A stretch of DNA of 64,000 bases from the NCBI RefSeq assembly GCF_009068765.1, contig NZ_CP035534.1:620001-684000 (forward strand). Direction: 5' to 3'. Positions 16,919 through 26,522 of this stretch are shown here, piece by piece; position 1 is the stretch's first letter, and each line of letters opens with the position of its first letter. The notes below the pieces were generated by a model. The model searched no databases. It was not told the origin of the DNA and saw only the letters and a program-made list of their open reading frames with translations. The stretch comes from Sulfurimonas hydrogeniphila (GTDB lineage: Bacteria; Campylobacterota; Campylobacteria; Campylobacterales; Sulfurimonadaceae). A program made the translations under genes and the position numbers.

Positions 16919-18799
16919 ATGGCTTCAATTTTTAATACACTCAGCATCGGATACAGCGGATTAAGCGCAGCACAAGTCGGAATAAATACAACAGGAAACA
17001 ATATAGCAAATGCGGAAAATGAAGGATATACCCGTCAAAGAGTGATCACTTCAGCTGCAAATCCTTTGATTACGAGTGCAGGAAATGTTGGAAATGGCGT
17101 TGAAATCCAGGATATCAAAAGAGTATTTGACAATTTTGTGTTTGACAGATACAGCAGTGTTTCTGCAGATAAAGAATACAGTGATTTTGAAAGACAAACA
17201 CTTGAAGAACTCTCAACATATTTTCCTGAAATAGATGGTGTCGGAATTAAAGCGGACCTGGCCGAATACTATAATATGTGGCAGACTTTTGCTGATAATC
17301 CAAATAATGATTCCATAAAAATTGCATTGGCAAAACAGACCGAAACACTGACACAGCATATAACCCAAACACAAAACCAGGTTTTAAATTTACAAATGCA
17401 GGTAAATGACCAGCTTGATGTTAATATTACTGAGGTAAACAGTCTGGCTCAGCAGTTGGCAGATCTTAACAAGTCCATTGATGTTGCTGAAGCGGGTGGA
17501 GGATACACTGCAAATGATTTACGGGATAAAAGAAATGTTATAGAAAGAAGTTTATCCAGATTGATAGGCGCTGAAGTAAATCAAGGACAGTTGGAATCAA
17601 ATATTCAGATAGATTCCAATTCAAATACAAGAACCGGAAGTTATACACTTAGTGTTAACGGTTTTAATCTTGTTGACGGCAGTACATATCATCCGCTCAC
17701 TATTGAAAAAGGGAATAATCCGTATGGATTTTATGAACTCTCCTATGAACGACAGGACGGTACACTTATTCCTATGGAAGAAGAGATAACCAATGGAAAG
17801 ATAGGAGCAATTTTCAATCTGAGAGGTCGGGCTGTTGATACAACAAGTGGTATGCCGACAGATGGTGTATTGCAAAATGTTGTTTCAGATCTTGATGCTT
17901 TTGCCAAGGGCCTCATAGAATCAACAAACAACCTGTATGCAAAAAGTGCCAGATCCCGAATGGAGTCAAATAACATTAATATTAATCCGGCAACTCCTTT
18001 GGTGACTTCCTCTTTAAATATTAATCCCGGTTCTTTTGATGTGACAGTGTATGATATAGATGGCAATGAGGTGGCAAAAAGGACGATAAACATTGATGCT
18101 GCAACTTCTATGTCAGGTATCAGTGGTTCCAACTCAATTGAGGGGCAAATCATCGCAAATAAAGATGACAACAGTGATGCAAATGCCAATAATGATGTTG
18201 ATGATTATATGATCTTTAATTATGCACCAAATGCGAATGGTGATATAAAACTTGAACTCAGCATGAATACAGCTGCCAATTCGCAAGGCTATACATTTGC
18301 CGTTGTTGACAACTTACCTGATAATACATTTGCATCAGGAACAAATTTTGCAGGTGCTATAGGGCTTGGTTCCTTTTTTGAGGGGACTAATGCAAGAGAT
18401 ATTCGTCTCAATACACAATACAGGAATAATCCGACACAATTACATGCTGGCTATTCATCCAATGCAGGTGATAACAGAGTCGCTCTTGATATGGTTCAGC
18501 AACAGTTTGAATCCTATAAATTTCAGGTAGGAAATGAGCAGTATGATACGACAACATACGGGATGTTTGATATTACCAGTACCTATGTAGGCATCTCAAC
18601 AAATTCAGCCATAACAAGGAATGAAACTGTTTCTACGCAATTTAATGCGACAGAGATGGAATATAATTCTATTACAAAAGTAAGTATTGATGAAGAGATG
18701 ACAAATCTCATCAAGTATCAGACTTCTTACGGTGCTGCCGCAAAAGTGATTACTACTGTTGATCAAATGATGCAGACACTTTTAGGCATTAAACAATAG
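16919..18799 (+). CDS. flgK: flagellar hook-associated protein 1
   Basis: 626 aa. N-terminal flagellar helix SIGYSGLSAAQVGINTTGNN, then ANAENEGYTRQRV, the standard FlgK start; C-terminal MTNLIKYQTSYGAAAKVITTVDQMMQTLL gives the paired helix. FlgK forms the junction between hook and filament. It follows flgN by one base. The central part (about 250-520) is variable and surface-exposed. Confidence 0.95.
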   Translation: MASIFNTLSIGYSGLSAAQVGINTTGNNIANAENEGYTRQRVITSAANPLITSAGNVGNGVEIQDIKRVFDNFVFDRYSSVSADKEYSDFERQTLEELSTYFPEIDGVGIKADLAEYYNMWQTFADNPNNDSIKIALAKQTETLTQHITQTQNQVLNLQMQVNDQLDVNITEVNSLAQQLADLNKSIDVAEAGGGYTANDLRDKRNVIERSLSRLIGAEVNQGQLESNIQIDSNSNTRTGSYTLSVNGFNLVDGSTYHPLTIEKGNNPYGFYELSYERQDGTLIPMEEEITNGKIGAIFNLRGRAVDTTSGMPTDGVLQNVVSDLDAFAKGLIESTNNLYAKSARSRMESNNININPATPLVTSSLNINPGSFDVTVYDIDGNEVAKRTINIDAATSMSGISGSNSIEGQIIANKDDNSDANANNDVDDYMIFNYAPNANGDIKLELSMNTAANSQGYTFAVVDNLPDNTFASGTNFAGAIGLGSFFEGTNARDIRLNTQYRNNPTQLHAGYSSNAGDNRVALDMVQQQFESYKFQVGNEQYDTTTYGMFDITSTYVGISTNSAITRNETVSTQFNATEMEYNSITKVSIDEEMTNLIKYQTSYGAAAKVITTVDQMMQTLLGIKQ

Positions 18800-18803
18800 C
18801 TTT

Positions 18804-19601
18804 ATGCCTAAATTCAGTATATTTATACTCATCTTTATTTTCCTGTTTTCGTTTTTCGGATCACAACTATACCATGCCAGCCCCTATGCTTTAGATGCAA
18901 AAGCAATTTTGTTGGCGCCTTCTTTGATGCACCCTTTAGGCACGGACAGGCTGGGAAGGGATATATTGGCTCGCCTTATTGCCGGAGGAGAAGTTTCTCT
19001 TGTTATTGGGGCAGGGAGTGCTTTTGTCGCTTCTTTTATTGGACTGATTCTGGGTTCGATGGCCGGATATTTCAAAGGAAGCGTGGACAGGATTTTTGTC
19101 ATTACAGTCGATCTTTTTTTGACATTTCCGACATTTTTTTTACTGCTTGCATTGGTCAGTTATGTCAATGCCTCTGCTTTGGTCCTGATTGTTATCATAT
19201 CAATTACAGGGTGGATGACAACTGCCAGGCTGATACGCTCTGAGAGTTTTAAAATTACTTCCCAGCCTTATATTAAAATACTCAAGATCGCAAAGGTAAA
19301 TACATTAAAAATTCTTTTAAAATATTATGCCCCTGTTTTGGCTCCGATTTATTTTGTAAGTTTTACTTTCGGCGTGGGCGGTGCTATTTTGGCAGAGTCA
19401 GGATTGAGTTTTTTAGGATTGGGAATTGTCGCACCTCAGATGAGCTGGGGGACAATTTTAAGTGGAGGAAAAGATGTTATTGACATTGCCTGGTGGGTGA
19501 GTTTTTTTCCAGGTTTAATGATTTTTTTAGTCACTTTTTCACTTATTAATATTTCAAACTATTTACAGCAGATTACAAATCAACAAGAGATAAAAACTTA
19601 A
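18804..19601 (+). CDS. ABC transporter permease (OppC/DppC type)
   Basis: 265 aa with an N-terminal membrane segment and about five more. HPLGTDRLGRDILARLIAGG at about 43-62 is the OppC/DppC/NikC lead-in, and the EAA-like loop lies near 160-185. It belongs to peptide or nickel importers, but no partner permease, ATPase or binding protein is next to it: it follows flgK by four bases and precedes an AI-2E protein. Substrate unknown. Confidence 0.8.
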   Translation: MPKFSIFILIFIFLFSFFGSQLYHASPYALDAKAILLAPSLMHPLGTDRLGRDILARLIAGGEVSLVIGAGSAFVASFIGLILGSMAGYFKGSVDRIFVITVDLFLTFPTFFLLLALVSYVNASALVLIVIISITGWMTTARLIRSESFKITSQPYIKILKIAKVNTLKILLKYYAPVLAPIYFVSFTFGVGGAILAESGLSFLGLGIVAPQMSWGTILSGGKDVIDIAWWVSFFPGLMIFLVTFSLINISNYLQQITNQQEIKT

Positions 19602-19612
19602 AGGGAAAACGT

Positions 19613-20656
19613 ATGAAAGAGCATAAAATAGGCTATTATTTTATCGTTATGGCAAGTGTTGTGATTGTCCTGGCAGGCATAAAAAGTGCATCAGTCATTA
19701 TTATTCCGTTTTTACTCTCTTTGTTTATTGCAATTATCCTCTCTCCTTTGTATAATTATTTTAAGTCAAAGTCGATACCGGATATTGTGTCTGTTACTTT
19801 GGTAATAACAGTCTTTATTCTGTTTTTGGCGCTGATTGCAAAACTTGTGGGTAATTCAGTGCATGATTTTAGTGCCAATATTGATACATATGCACAAAAA
19901 CTTGCGCAATATTATCAGCTTATTTCACACTATACCGCTTCTTTCGGTATAGAAATTTCAACTGAGGATATAGCAAACCTGATAAATATGAAACAGGCGA
20001 TGAAATTCGCAACAAGTATTATTCAAAGTATGGGTGCTATGTTTACAAATGGTTTTATCATTATTTTAACAGTGATATTTATGCTGCTTGAATCACAATA
20101 TTTTGTAAAAAAAGTGGAACTGGCTGACGGACATCAAGAGACAATGGCTCATATAGAAAGAATTTTTTCTAAAATAAAAAACTATATGGTACTCAAAGCA
20201 CTCATTTCATTGTTTACCGGTGCCATCATATGGATGAGTCTCTATTTTTTAGGTACAGATTATGCCTTTTTATGGGGAGTATTGGCTTTTATGTTAAACT
20301 TTATCCCAAATATAGGTTCAATAATTGCAGCCATTCCTGCAGTTTTAATTACTTTAGTGCAGCTGGGAGGCATGAGCGCTTTGGTAGTCATGGTGTTGTA
20401 CACTGTGATAAATATAGTCATAGGCTCTATTCTTGAACCTAAAATTATGGGAAAAGGTTTAGGACTGTCCACCCTGATAGTTTTTCTTTCACTCATGTTC
20501 TGGGGATGGCTTTTGGGCATAGTAGGCATGCTTTTGTCAATTCCTTTAACAATAATGGCAAAGATTATTTTTGATGCCAATCAAAATACACAATGGATAG
20601 GCGTCCTGCTTGGAACAGGTGACAATATTGCATTGAATGAAGAAACTAATAAGTAA
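19613..20656 (+). CDS. AI-2E family transporter (PerM/YdiK type)
   Basis: 347 aa with about eight hydrophobic segments, ending in the characteristic LNFIPNIGSIIAAIPAVLITL and EPKIMGKGLGLSTLIVFLSL region. The family was named for autoinducer-2 export but includes Na+/H+ antiporters and other exporters, so the substrate is not predictable. AGGGAAAACGT precedes the ATG. Confidence 0.85.
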   Translation: MKEHKIGYYFIVMASVVIVLAGIKSASVIIIPFLLSLFIAIILSPLYNYFKSKSIPDIVSVTLVITVFILFLALIAKLVGNSVHDFSANIDTYAQKLAQYYQLISHYTASFGIEISTEDIANLINMKQAMKFATSIIQSMGAMFTNGFIIILTVIFMLLESQYFVKKVELADGHQETMAHIERIFSKIKNYMVLKALISLFTGAIIWMSLYFLGTDYAFLWGVLAFMLNFIPNIGSIIAAIPAVLITLVQLGGMSALVVMVLYTVINIVIGSILEPKIMGKGLGLSTLIVFLSLMFWGWLLGIVGMLLSIPLTIMAKIIFDANQNTQWIGVLLGTGDNIALNEETNK

Positions 20657-20717
20657 AATACAAGAGCAATATAGCTATACTACAAAAAAATATATAGATT
20701 ACTCAGTAGGAAAAATT

Positions 20718-21284
20718 TTGATATTAATGATAGATAATTATGACAGTTTTACATACAATATTGTTCAGTATTGCAGGGAACTTGGAGCGGATTTAAAAAT
20801 TATACGCAATGATGAGATGAGTGTGCAAGAGATAGAAAATCTTCATCCGGAAAAAATTATAATTTCTCCCGGACCGGCTTCTCCTGATGAGGCAGGTGTA
20901 ACCTTGGAAGTGATAAATTATTTTCAGGACAAATTGCCGATTCTTGGTATATGCTTAGGGCACCAGAGTATTGCACAGGCTTTTGGTGCAGATATCGTGC
21001 GTGCCAAAAATATGATGCACGGTAAAACATCAAAGATTAAACACTCTACATGTAAACTCTTTGACACTCTGCCGGATGAATTTACGGCAACACGTTATCA
21101 TTCTCTGATAGTCGATAAAAAGAGTATACCGGAGAGTATCGAACCGACAGCCTTCAGTATGGATGATGATGAAATAATGGCACTAAAAATAAAAGATAAA
21201 GATATTTACGGCGTGCAGTTTCATCCTGAATCTATAATGAGCGAATACGGACATGAAATTATTGGAAATTTTCTAAAATTATGA
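20718..21284 (+). CDS. pabA: anthranilate/aminodeoxychorismate synthase glutamine amidotransferase
   Basis: 189 aa from a TTG at 20718, chosen because AGGA sits six bases before it and the protein then begins MILMIDNYDSFTYN; the longer frame from 20637 only overlaps the AI-2E gene. Class I glutaminase triad visible: Cys in GICLGHQS, His and Glu in VQFHPES. It supplies ammonia to TrpE or PabB. Neither partner is in the window, so pabA versus trpG is not decided. Confidence 0.85.
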   Translation: MILMIDNYDSFTYNIVQYCRELGADLKIIRNDEMSVQEIENLHPEKIIISPGPASPDEAGVTLEVINYFQDKLPILGICLGHQSIAQAFGADIVRAKNMMHGKTSKIKHSTCKLFDTLPDEFTATRYHSLIVDKKSIPESIEPTAFSMDDDEIMALKIKDKDIYGVQFHPESIMSEYGHEIIGNFLKL

Positions 21285-22474
21285 AATATCGAATCATCTT
21301 ATTCCTGATACTTGGATTGGATGCATCTATTCTTATTTTTCAAACTACGCAAATTTCCATCTCTCCCTCTGAAGCATCACTTTTGTACGGAGATGCTTCC
21401 TTCTTACAGCAATTAGTGAAACTCTCATTAAAAATATTTGGACAAAATGATTTTGCATTACGGTTTGTGATGATACTTTTACATCTTTTAAGTGCATGGC
21501 TTTTATATGCGATTTCTGCAAAATACTTGGCATTAGAGAGAAACAGGTTATGGTTAGTAACAGTATTTGTACTTTTACCTGGGGTTGTCAGTGCTGCTCT
21601 TGTTGTCAGTCATGCCGGTTTGATTATCTTTGGACTGTTTCTGTACATATATTTGAGTCAAAAACTGAATGATTATTACTTGAATGTTCTGTTGTTTTTG
21701 TATGCACTGCTAGATGCGGGTTTTGTTTATCTGTTTGCAGGACTTGCAATATTTTATTTATTTCAAAAAAATAAAATATTGTTTTTATACAATCTTTTTC
21801 TCGCAGGTTTATCTGTTTATATCTACGGTTTAAATATATCGGGTGTACCAAGTGGTCATTTTTTAGACACAATCGGAGTTTACAGTGCTATTTTTACCCC
21901 TGTTATATTTATATATATTTTTTATACGCTGTATCGTGGTTACCTTAATGACGAGAATGACAAAATATGGTATATAGCATCAACTGCTTTATTGTTTTCT
22001 TTACTCCTGTCATTTAGACAACGTGTCGAACTTGAGTTATTTGCACCTTATCTGATTTTAGCGCTGCCCTTGGCGGCGAAAACTTTTGCACATTCATACA
22101 GGGTGAGACTGACAAACTTCAGGAAAAGATACAGAGCAATATTTGTGTTGGCCTTTGTATTTTTAATTTTTAATACTCTAATTGTAATGTTTAACAAAGA
22201 ACTGTATTTACTTTTAGACAATCCAAAAAAACATTTTGCATATAAAATGCATATTGCCAAAAAACTTGCAACCGAGTTAAAAGCAATGAATATATTGTGT
22301 GTGAAAACCAGCCAGGATATGCAGAAAAGATTAAAATTTTATTTTATTGATAAATGTGATGAAAATGTTTTACAAGAACTAAAACCTCATTCAAATATTA
22401 AGAGCGATGTTACTATACGTTACAAAAATAAAATACTGTATAAGGCTAATGTTACTAAAATAAACAATAAATAA
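21281..22474 (+). CDS. GT-C fold (PMT/ArnT-like) membrane glycosyltransferase-like protein
   Basis: 397 aa with about nine membrane segments. The first periplasmic loop (SPSEASLLYGDASFLQQLVKLSLKIFGQNDFALR) resembles the acidic loop of PMT/ArnT-type GT-C transferases that use polyprenyl-linked sugars. The usual DE pair is not clear, so activity is uncertain. Overlaps pabA by four bases. Confidence 0.6.
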   Translation: MKYRIILFLILGLDASILIFQTTQISISPSEASLLYGDASFLQQLVKLSLKIFGQNDFALRFVMILLHLLSAWLLYAISAKYLALERNRLWLVTVFVLLPGVVSAALVVSHAGLIIFGLFLYIYLSQKLNDYYLNVLLFLYALLDAGFVYLFAGLAIFYLFQKNKILFLYNLFLAGLSVYIYGLNISGVPSGHFLDTIGVYSAIFTPVIFIYIFYTLYRGYLNDENDKIWYIASTALLFSLLLSFRQRVELELFAPYLILALPLAAKTFAHSYRVRLTNFRKRYRAIFVLAFVFLIFNTLIVMFNKELYLLLDNPKKHFAYKMHIAKKLATELKAMNILCVKTSQDMQKRLKFYFIDKCDENVLQELKPHSNIKSDVTIRYKNKILYKANVTKINNK

Positions 22475-22502
22475 ATCTATTTAATGGTTAATATAAACCA
22501 AA

Positions 22503-22545
22503 GATATTTGTTGGATACTTTATGCTAGAATAGTCCACAAATATC
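22503..22545 (+). promoter_or_regulatory. aclBA promoter with flanking dyad
   Basis: Extended -10 TGC-TAGAAT (22523-22531). A perfect 9-bp inverted repeat, GATATTTGT (22503-22511) and ACAAATATC (22537-22545), brackets it with 25 bases between arms. Such a dyad over a core promoter suggests an operator; no known regulator fits from sequence alone. Confidence 0.5.
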
Positions 22546-22561
22546 AAAATAGGGAGTTTCT

Positions 22562-23902
22562 ATGGCTCAAAAAGCGATACGAGAATATGACGCGAAGTCA
22601 ATTTTAGCAAAACATTGGAATAAATACTTTCCAGATTTCACTTATGCATACGAGACGGTTCTGGTAACATCAGGTGCGGAACTGCTTGAAGCTGCAAAAG
22701 AAAAACCATGGTTAAAAGAAAAACCATTAGTTGTAAAACCGGATATGCTGTTTGGTAAACGTGGTAAAAATAACTTAGTGCTTTTTAAAGATCAAAAACC
22801 GGGTGATGTTACTTTAGAAAAAGCTGCAGCATGGATTGACGAAAAAGCGAAAGAAGATGTGGCAGTCTATTTTTCATTTGAGGGAGATACTCCGACAGGT
22901 GAGCCAAAAGTAGACAGATTGACTCACTTTATTGTTGAGCCGTTTACTCCGCATGATCAGTCTGAAGAGTATTATATTTCAGCAACTGTGGTAGGAGATG
23001 AAGATGTTCTCTACATGTCAGCTGAAGGCGGTATGGAAGTTGAAGAGGGATGGGATGAAAAAGTTACCGAAGTTGCATTCCCAATTACTGCTACAGAAGA
23101 AGAGATCGCCGAGAAAATAAAAGCAAATATTCCTGCAGATGTAAAAGAAGAAGATAAAGAAAATTTTGCAAAATTTGCAATCGGTTTCTTTAAAGCGTAT
23201 CGTGAACTAAATTTTGCATACCTTGAAATTAATCCATTTGTTATGCAAGGAACAAAAATTGAGCTTTTAGACATGGTTGCAAAACTGGATGATACTGCCG
23301 GATTTATGATGGTAGAAGAGTGGGGTGATGTTGAGTATCCAACTGCATTTGGTATGGAAGCAAAATCTCCGGAAGTTGAAGCAATCGAGGAAGCAGATGC
23401 AAAAACAGGTGCTTCACTCAAGCTTACATTACTGAAGCCTGAAGCCAGAATATGGACTATGGTTGCCGGTGGTGGTGCTTCAGTTGTATACGCTGATACT
23501 ATTGCTGATTTTGCAGGTATTGAAGATTTAGCGAACTATGGTGAATACTCAGGTGGTCCAACTACAGGGGAAACGAAATTTTATGCTGAAACACTTCTTG
23601 ATTTAATGACAAGAGAAAAAGATCCTCAAGGGCGTGATAAAATCTTAATCATTGGTGGAGCGATTGCAAACTTTACAGATGTTGCAAAAACATTTACAGG
23701 TATTATTCAGGCTTTTGAAAATTACGCCGATAAAATGAAAGATGTAGGTATAAAAATTTATGTCAGACGTGGTGGTCCAAACTATGAAAAAGGTTTAAAA
23801 GACATCAAAGAAGCTGCTGACAGATTAGGTTTAAACATTGAAGTATATGGTCCGGAAACACATGTAACAGACATCGTGCGTATGGCATTAGAAGAGAAGT
23901 AA
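22562..23902 (+). CDS. aclB: ATP citrate lyase, small (beta) subunit
   Basis: 446 aa. ATP-grasp type N-terminal domain (KPDMLFGKRGKNNLVLF, later YLEINPFV) and citrate-binding C-terminal part (YGEYSGGPTTGETKFYAETLLDLMT). Together with AclA it cleaves citrate to acetyl-CoA and oxaloacetate, the hallmark step of the reductive TCA cycle, in the cytoplasm. The order aclB-aclA is that of autotrophic Campylobacterota. RBS AGGGAG. Downstream gap nine bases. Confidence 0.95.
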   Translation: MAQKAIREYDAKSILAKHWNKYFPDFTYAYETVLVTSGAELLEAAKEKPWLKEKPLVVKPDMLFGKRGKNNLVLFKDQKPGDVTLEKAAAWIDEKAKEDVAVYFSFEGDTPTGEPKVDRLTHFIVEPFTPHDQSEEYYISATVVGDEDVLYMSAEGGMEVEEGWDEKVTEVAFPITATEEEIAEKIKANIPADVKEEDKENFAKFAIGFFKAYRELNFAYLEINPFVMQGTKIELLDMVAKLDDTAGFMMVEEWGDVEYPTAFGMEAKSPEVEAIEEADAKTGASLKLTLLKPEARIWTMVAGGGASVVYADTIADFAGIEDLANYGEYSGGPTTGETKFYAETLLDLMTREKDPQGRDKILIIGGAIANFTDVAKTFTGIIQAFENYADKMKDVGIKIYVRRGGPNYEKGLKDIKEAADRLGLNIEVYGPETHVTDIVRMALEEK

Positions 23903-23911
23903 GGAGAAAAG

Positions 23912-25726
23912 ATGGGAAAATTATTTACTAGAGATACACAAGCAATTTTTTGGAATAACAACAAAACTGCTATCCAGAGAATGCTTGACTATGATTACAC
24001 AATCAAAAGAGAAACACCATCTGTTGCGGCAATCGTTGCACCTACGAGTTCAAACAAATTTGAAAAGTTTTTTTGGGGTGCGGATGAGATTATGGTCCCT
24101 ATTTACAAAAGTACAGCAGAAGCAAAAGCTGCTCAGTCGCAAGCTGATGTACTTTTAAACTTTGCATCATTCAGAACGGCTTATGATGTAACAATGGAAG
24201 CCTTAAACCTTGGCGGCTTTAAAACAATCATGATCACAGCTGAGGGAATTCCGGAAAGACTTGCCCGTGGCATGAATGCCTATGCAAGAGAACTCAATGT
24301 AACTGTTATAGGACCTGCAACTGTTGGTGCTATTGTTCCGGGTGCATTTAAAATTGCCAATATCGGTGGTACTATTGAAAATATTATCAACTCAAAATTG
24401 CACCGTGCCGGTTCTTGCGGACTTGTGACACGCTCTGGTGGACTTTTTAACGAACTTTCAAATATTATTGCAATTAATGCTGACGGTATTGCGGAAGGTG
24501 TTGCTATCGGTGGTGACAGATTCGTAGGATCAGTTTTTATTGACAATTTATTGCGTATGCAAGAAAACCCGGATGTAAAATATATGATTTTACTTGGTGA
24601 AGTCGGTGGTACAGAAGAGTATAAAGTAATCGAAGCAGTAAAATCCGGAAAAATTACTAAGCCAATTATTGCATGGTGTATCGGTACTATTGCTAAGTAT
24701 TATGATTCCGGTGTTCAATTCGGGCATGCTGGTGCTTCCGCTAATGCTGAGCGTGAAACTGCTGAAGCTAAAAACAAAGCGATGGCTGAAGCTGGTATAC
24801 ATGTACCGGCTACATTTAACGATTTACCGGCAACTATCATGGAAGTTTATGATGATTTGAAAACAAAAGGCATTATTGGGGAAATTGAAGAACCTGAAAT
24901 CAATGTTATTCCTAAAATGCGTCGTTCTAAAAACTTTATCTGTACTATTTCTGATGACAGAGGGGAAGAGGCTACATATGCAGGCTTTCCTATTTCATCT
25001 GTTGCGACTCCGGATACAGGTAAAGGTATCGGTGATGTTATTTCACTTTTATGGTTTAAAAAACAGTATCCCAAATGGGCGACAGATTTTATAGAAACAG
25101 TTATAAAAACAGTAGCAGACCACGGTCCTGCGGTTTCTGGTGCGCATAATGCAAAAGTAACAGCACGTGCAGGTAAATCAGTTGTTGAATCACTTGTAAC
25201 CGGTTTATTGACAATTGGTCCGAGATTTGGTGGTGCAATTGACGGTGCGGCAAAATATTTTAAATATGCTGATGATAACAATCTTTCTCCAAAAGAGTTT
25301 TTAGCATATATGAAAAGTGAAGGTGTACCAATTCCAGGTATCGGTCACCGTATTAAATCTCTTAAAAATCCGGATCTTCGTGTTACGGGTCTTATGAATT
25401 ACGCAGCAGAACATTTTCCAAGTACTCCACTTCTGGATTATGCAAAAACTGTTGAAGCGTTAACAACATCAAAAAAAGAGAATCTTATCTTAAATGTTGA
25501 TGGTACTATAGGTATTTTAATGGTTGATATGTGGAGAGCACTGGGATACTCTGAAGAAGAAATTAATGAATTTATCGAATCAGGTACTCTTAACTCTTTC
25601 TTTATCGTCGGCCGTTCAATAGGTTTTATCGGGCACGTTCTTGATGAAAAACGTCTTGCTATGCCAATGTACAGACATCCGATGGATGATATTCTTTACG
25701 ATGTAAAAAAAGCAGAAAAAATTTAA
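23912..25726 (+). CDS. aclA: ATP citrate lyase, large (alpha) subunit
   Basis: 604 aa. N-terminal CoA-ligase-like half with the phospho-His region (IAWCIGTIAKYYDSGVQFGHAGA) and C-terminal citrate-synthase-like half (GAHNAKVTARAGKSVVESL, GIGHRIKSLKNPDLRV, YRHPMDDILYDV). Forms the enzyme with AclB. Strong AAGGAGAAAAG ribosome-binding site. Ends in a strong terminator. Confidence 0.95.
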   Translation: MGKLFTRDTQAIFWNNNKTAIQRMLDYDYTIKRETPSVAAIVAPTSSNKFEKFFWGADEIMVPIYKSTAEAKAAQSQADVLLNFASFRTAYDVTMEALNLGGFKTIMITAEGIPERLARGMNAYARELNVTVIGPATVGAIVPGAFKIANIGGTIENIINSKLHRAGSCGLVTRSGGLFNELSNIIAINADGIAEGVAIGGDRFVGSVFIDNLLRMQENPDVKYMILLGEVGGTEEYKVIEAVKSGKITKPIIAWCIGTIAKYYDSGVQFGHAGASANAERETAEAKNKAMAEAGIHVPATFNDLPATIMEVYDDLKTKGIIGEIEEPEINVIPKMRRSKNFICTISDDRGEEATYAGFPISSVATPDTGKGIGDVISLLWFKKQYPKWATDFIETVIKTVADHGPAVSGAHNAKVTARAGKSVVESLVTGLLTIGPRFGGAIDGAAKYFKYADDNNLSPKEFLAYMKSEGVPIPGIGHRIKSLKNPDLRVTGLMNYAAEHFPSTPLLDYAKTVEALTTSKKENLILNVDGTIGILMVDMWRALGYSEEEINEFIESGTLNSFFIVGRSIGFIGHVLDEKRLAMPMYRHPMDDILYDVKKAEKI

Positions 25727-25735
25727 TTATTCTGC

Positions 25736-25765
25736 ATGAGACAAAGAGGTTACTCTTTGTCTCAT
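25736..25765 (+). terminator. terminator of aclBA
   Basis: A 13-bp perfect stem, ATGAGACAAAGAG (25736-25748) and CTCTTTGTCTCAT (25753-25765), loop GTTA, followed by a C/T-rich stretch with T-runs to about 25792. Confidence 0.8.
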
Positions 25766-25811
25766 CTTCATTCCTTTTCCCCTTTTTATTCTATTCTGAT
25801 ATACTACACTC

Positions 25812-26522
25812 ATGAAAAAAGCTTTTACTCTTTTAGAAATTGTTTTTGTGGTGGTTGTAATTGGTATATTGGCAGCAGTTATAATTCCGCATACCAAGAC
25901 CAATCCTTTACAGGAAGCAGCTATACAATTGGTTTCCCATATAAGGTATACGCAGCATTTGGCAATTATTGATGACAAGTTTGATGCGAATGAGCCATAC
26001 TGGTTTAGGCAAAAGTGGCAATTGGCATTTTCCACGGCTGCCGGAACAAACTCTTATATGATATTTTCGGATTCTCCTGCCAAAATTGGTGGAGCGTATG
26101 ATGGTAATCCAAGCGCGAACAATACATATACTGATGTGGAAGTAGCACAAAATCCGCTAAAAAAAGGTAAGTATTTGATTGGTGTTGCAAATAATAATTT
26201 TGACAATTCTGAAACAAAACATCTTTCAAAAGAGTTGGACATAGGCAAGAAATATAGTATTGCTGCTATTACAGTGACAGGAGGAAGCACAGGTTCAGGA
26301 GCAAGAAGAATTTTGTTTGATCATATAGGCAGACCATACAGAGGGAATACAAGTTCAACTTCTATGGTTGCTTTAAATTCTGCTGTTGATAGAATTGCGA
26401 CATCAGCAATTTATATAAAGCTTTGTTTGGATGTTTGTATTAATCCAAAAACGAGTGCGAACAACAGGAATGAGATTGTAATTAAAATAGAACCGGAAAC
26501 CGGGTATGCACACATATTATAG
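25812..26522 (+). CDS. prepilin-like (type IV pilin/pseudopilin) protein
   Basis: 236 aa. Class III signal MKKA-FTLLEIVFVVVVIGILAA: the prepilin-peptidase site has Ala instead of the usual Gly before Phe, with Glu at mature position 5. The hydrophobic helix is followed by a globular domain with Cys residues near the end (KLCLDVCINPK). It resembles minor pseudopilins of type II secretion or transformation systems. It stands alone here. Confidence 0.75.
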   Translation: MKKAFTLLEIVFVVVVIGILAAVIIPHTKTNPLQEAAIQLVSHIRYTQHLAIIDDKFDANEPYWFRQKWQLAFSTAAGTNSYMIFSDSPAKIGGAYDGNPSANNTYTDVEVAQNPLKKGKYLIGVANNNFDNSETKHLSKELDIGKKYSIAAITVTGGSTGSGARRILFDHIGRPYRGNTSSTSMVALNSAVDRIATSAIYIKLCLDVCINPKTSANNRNEIVIKIEPETGYAHIL

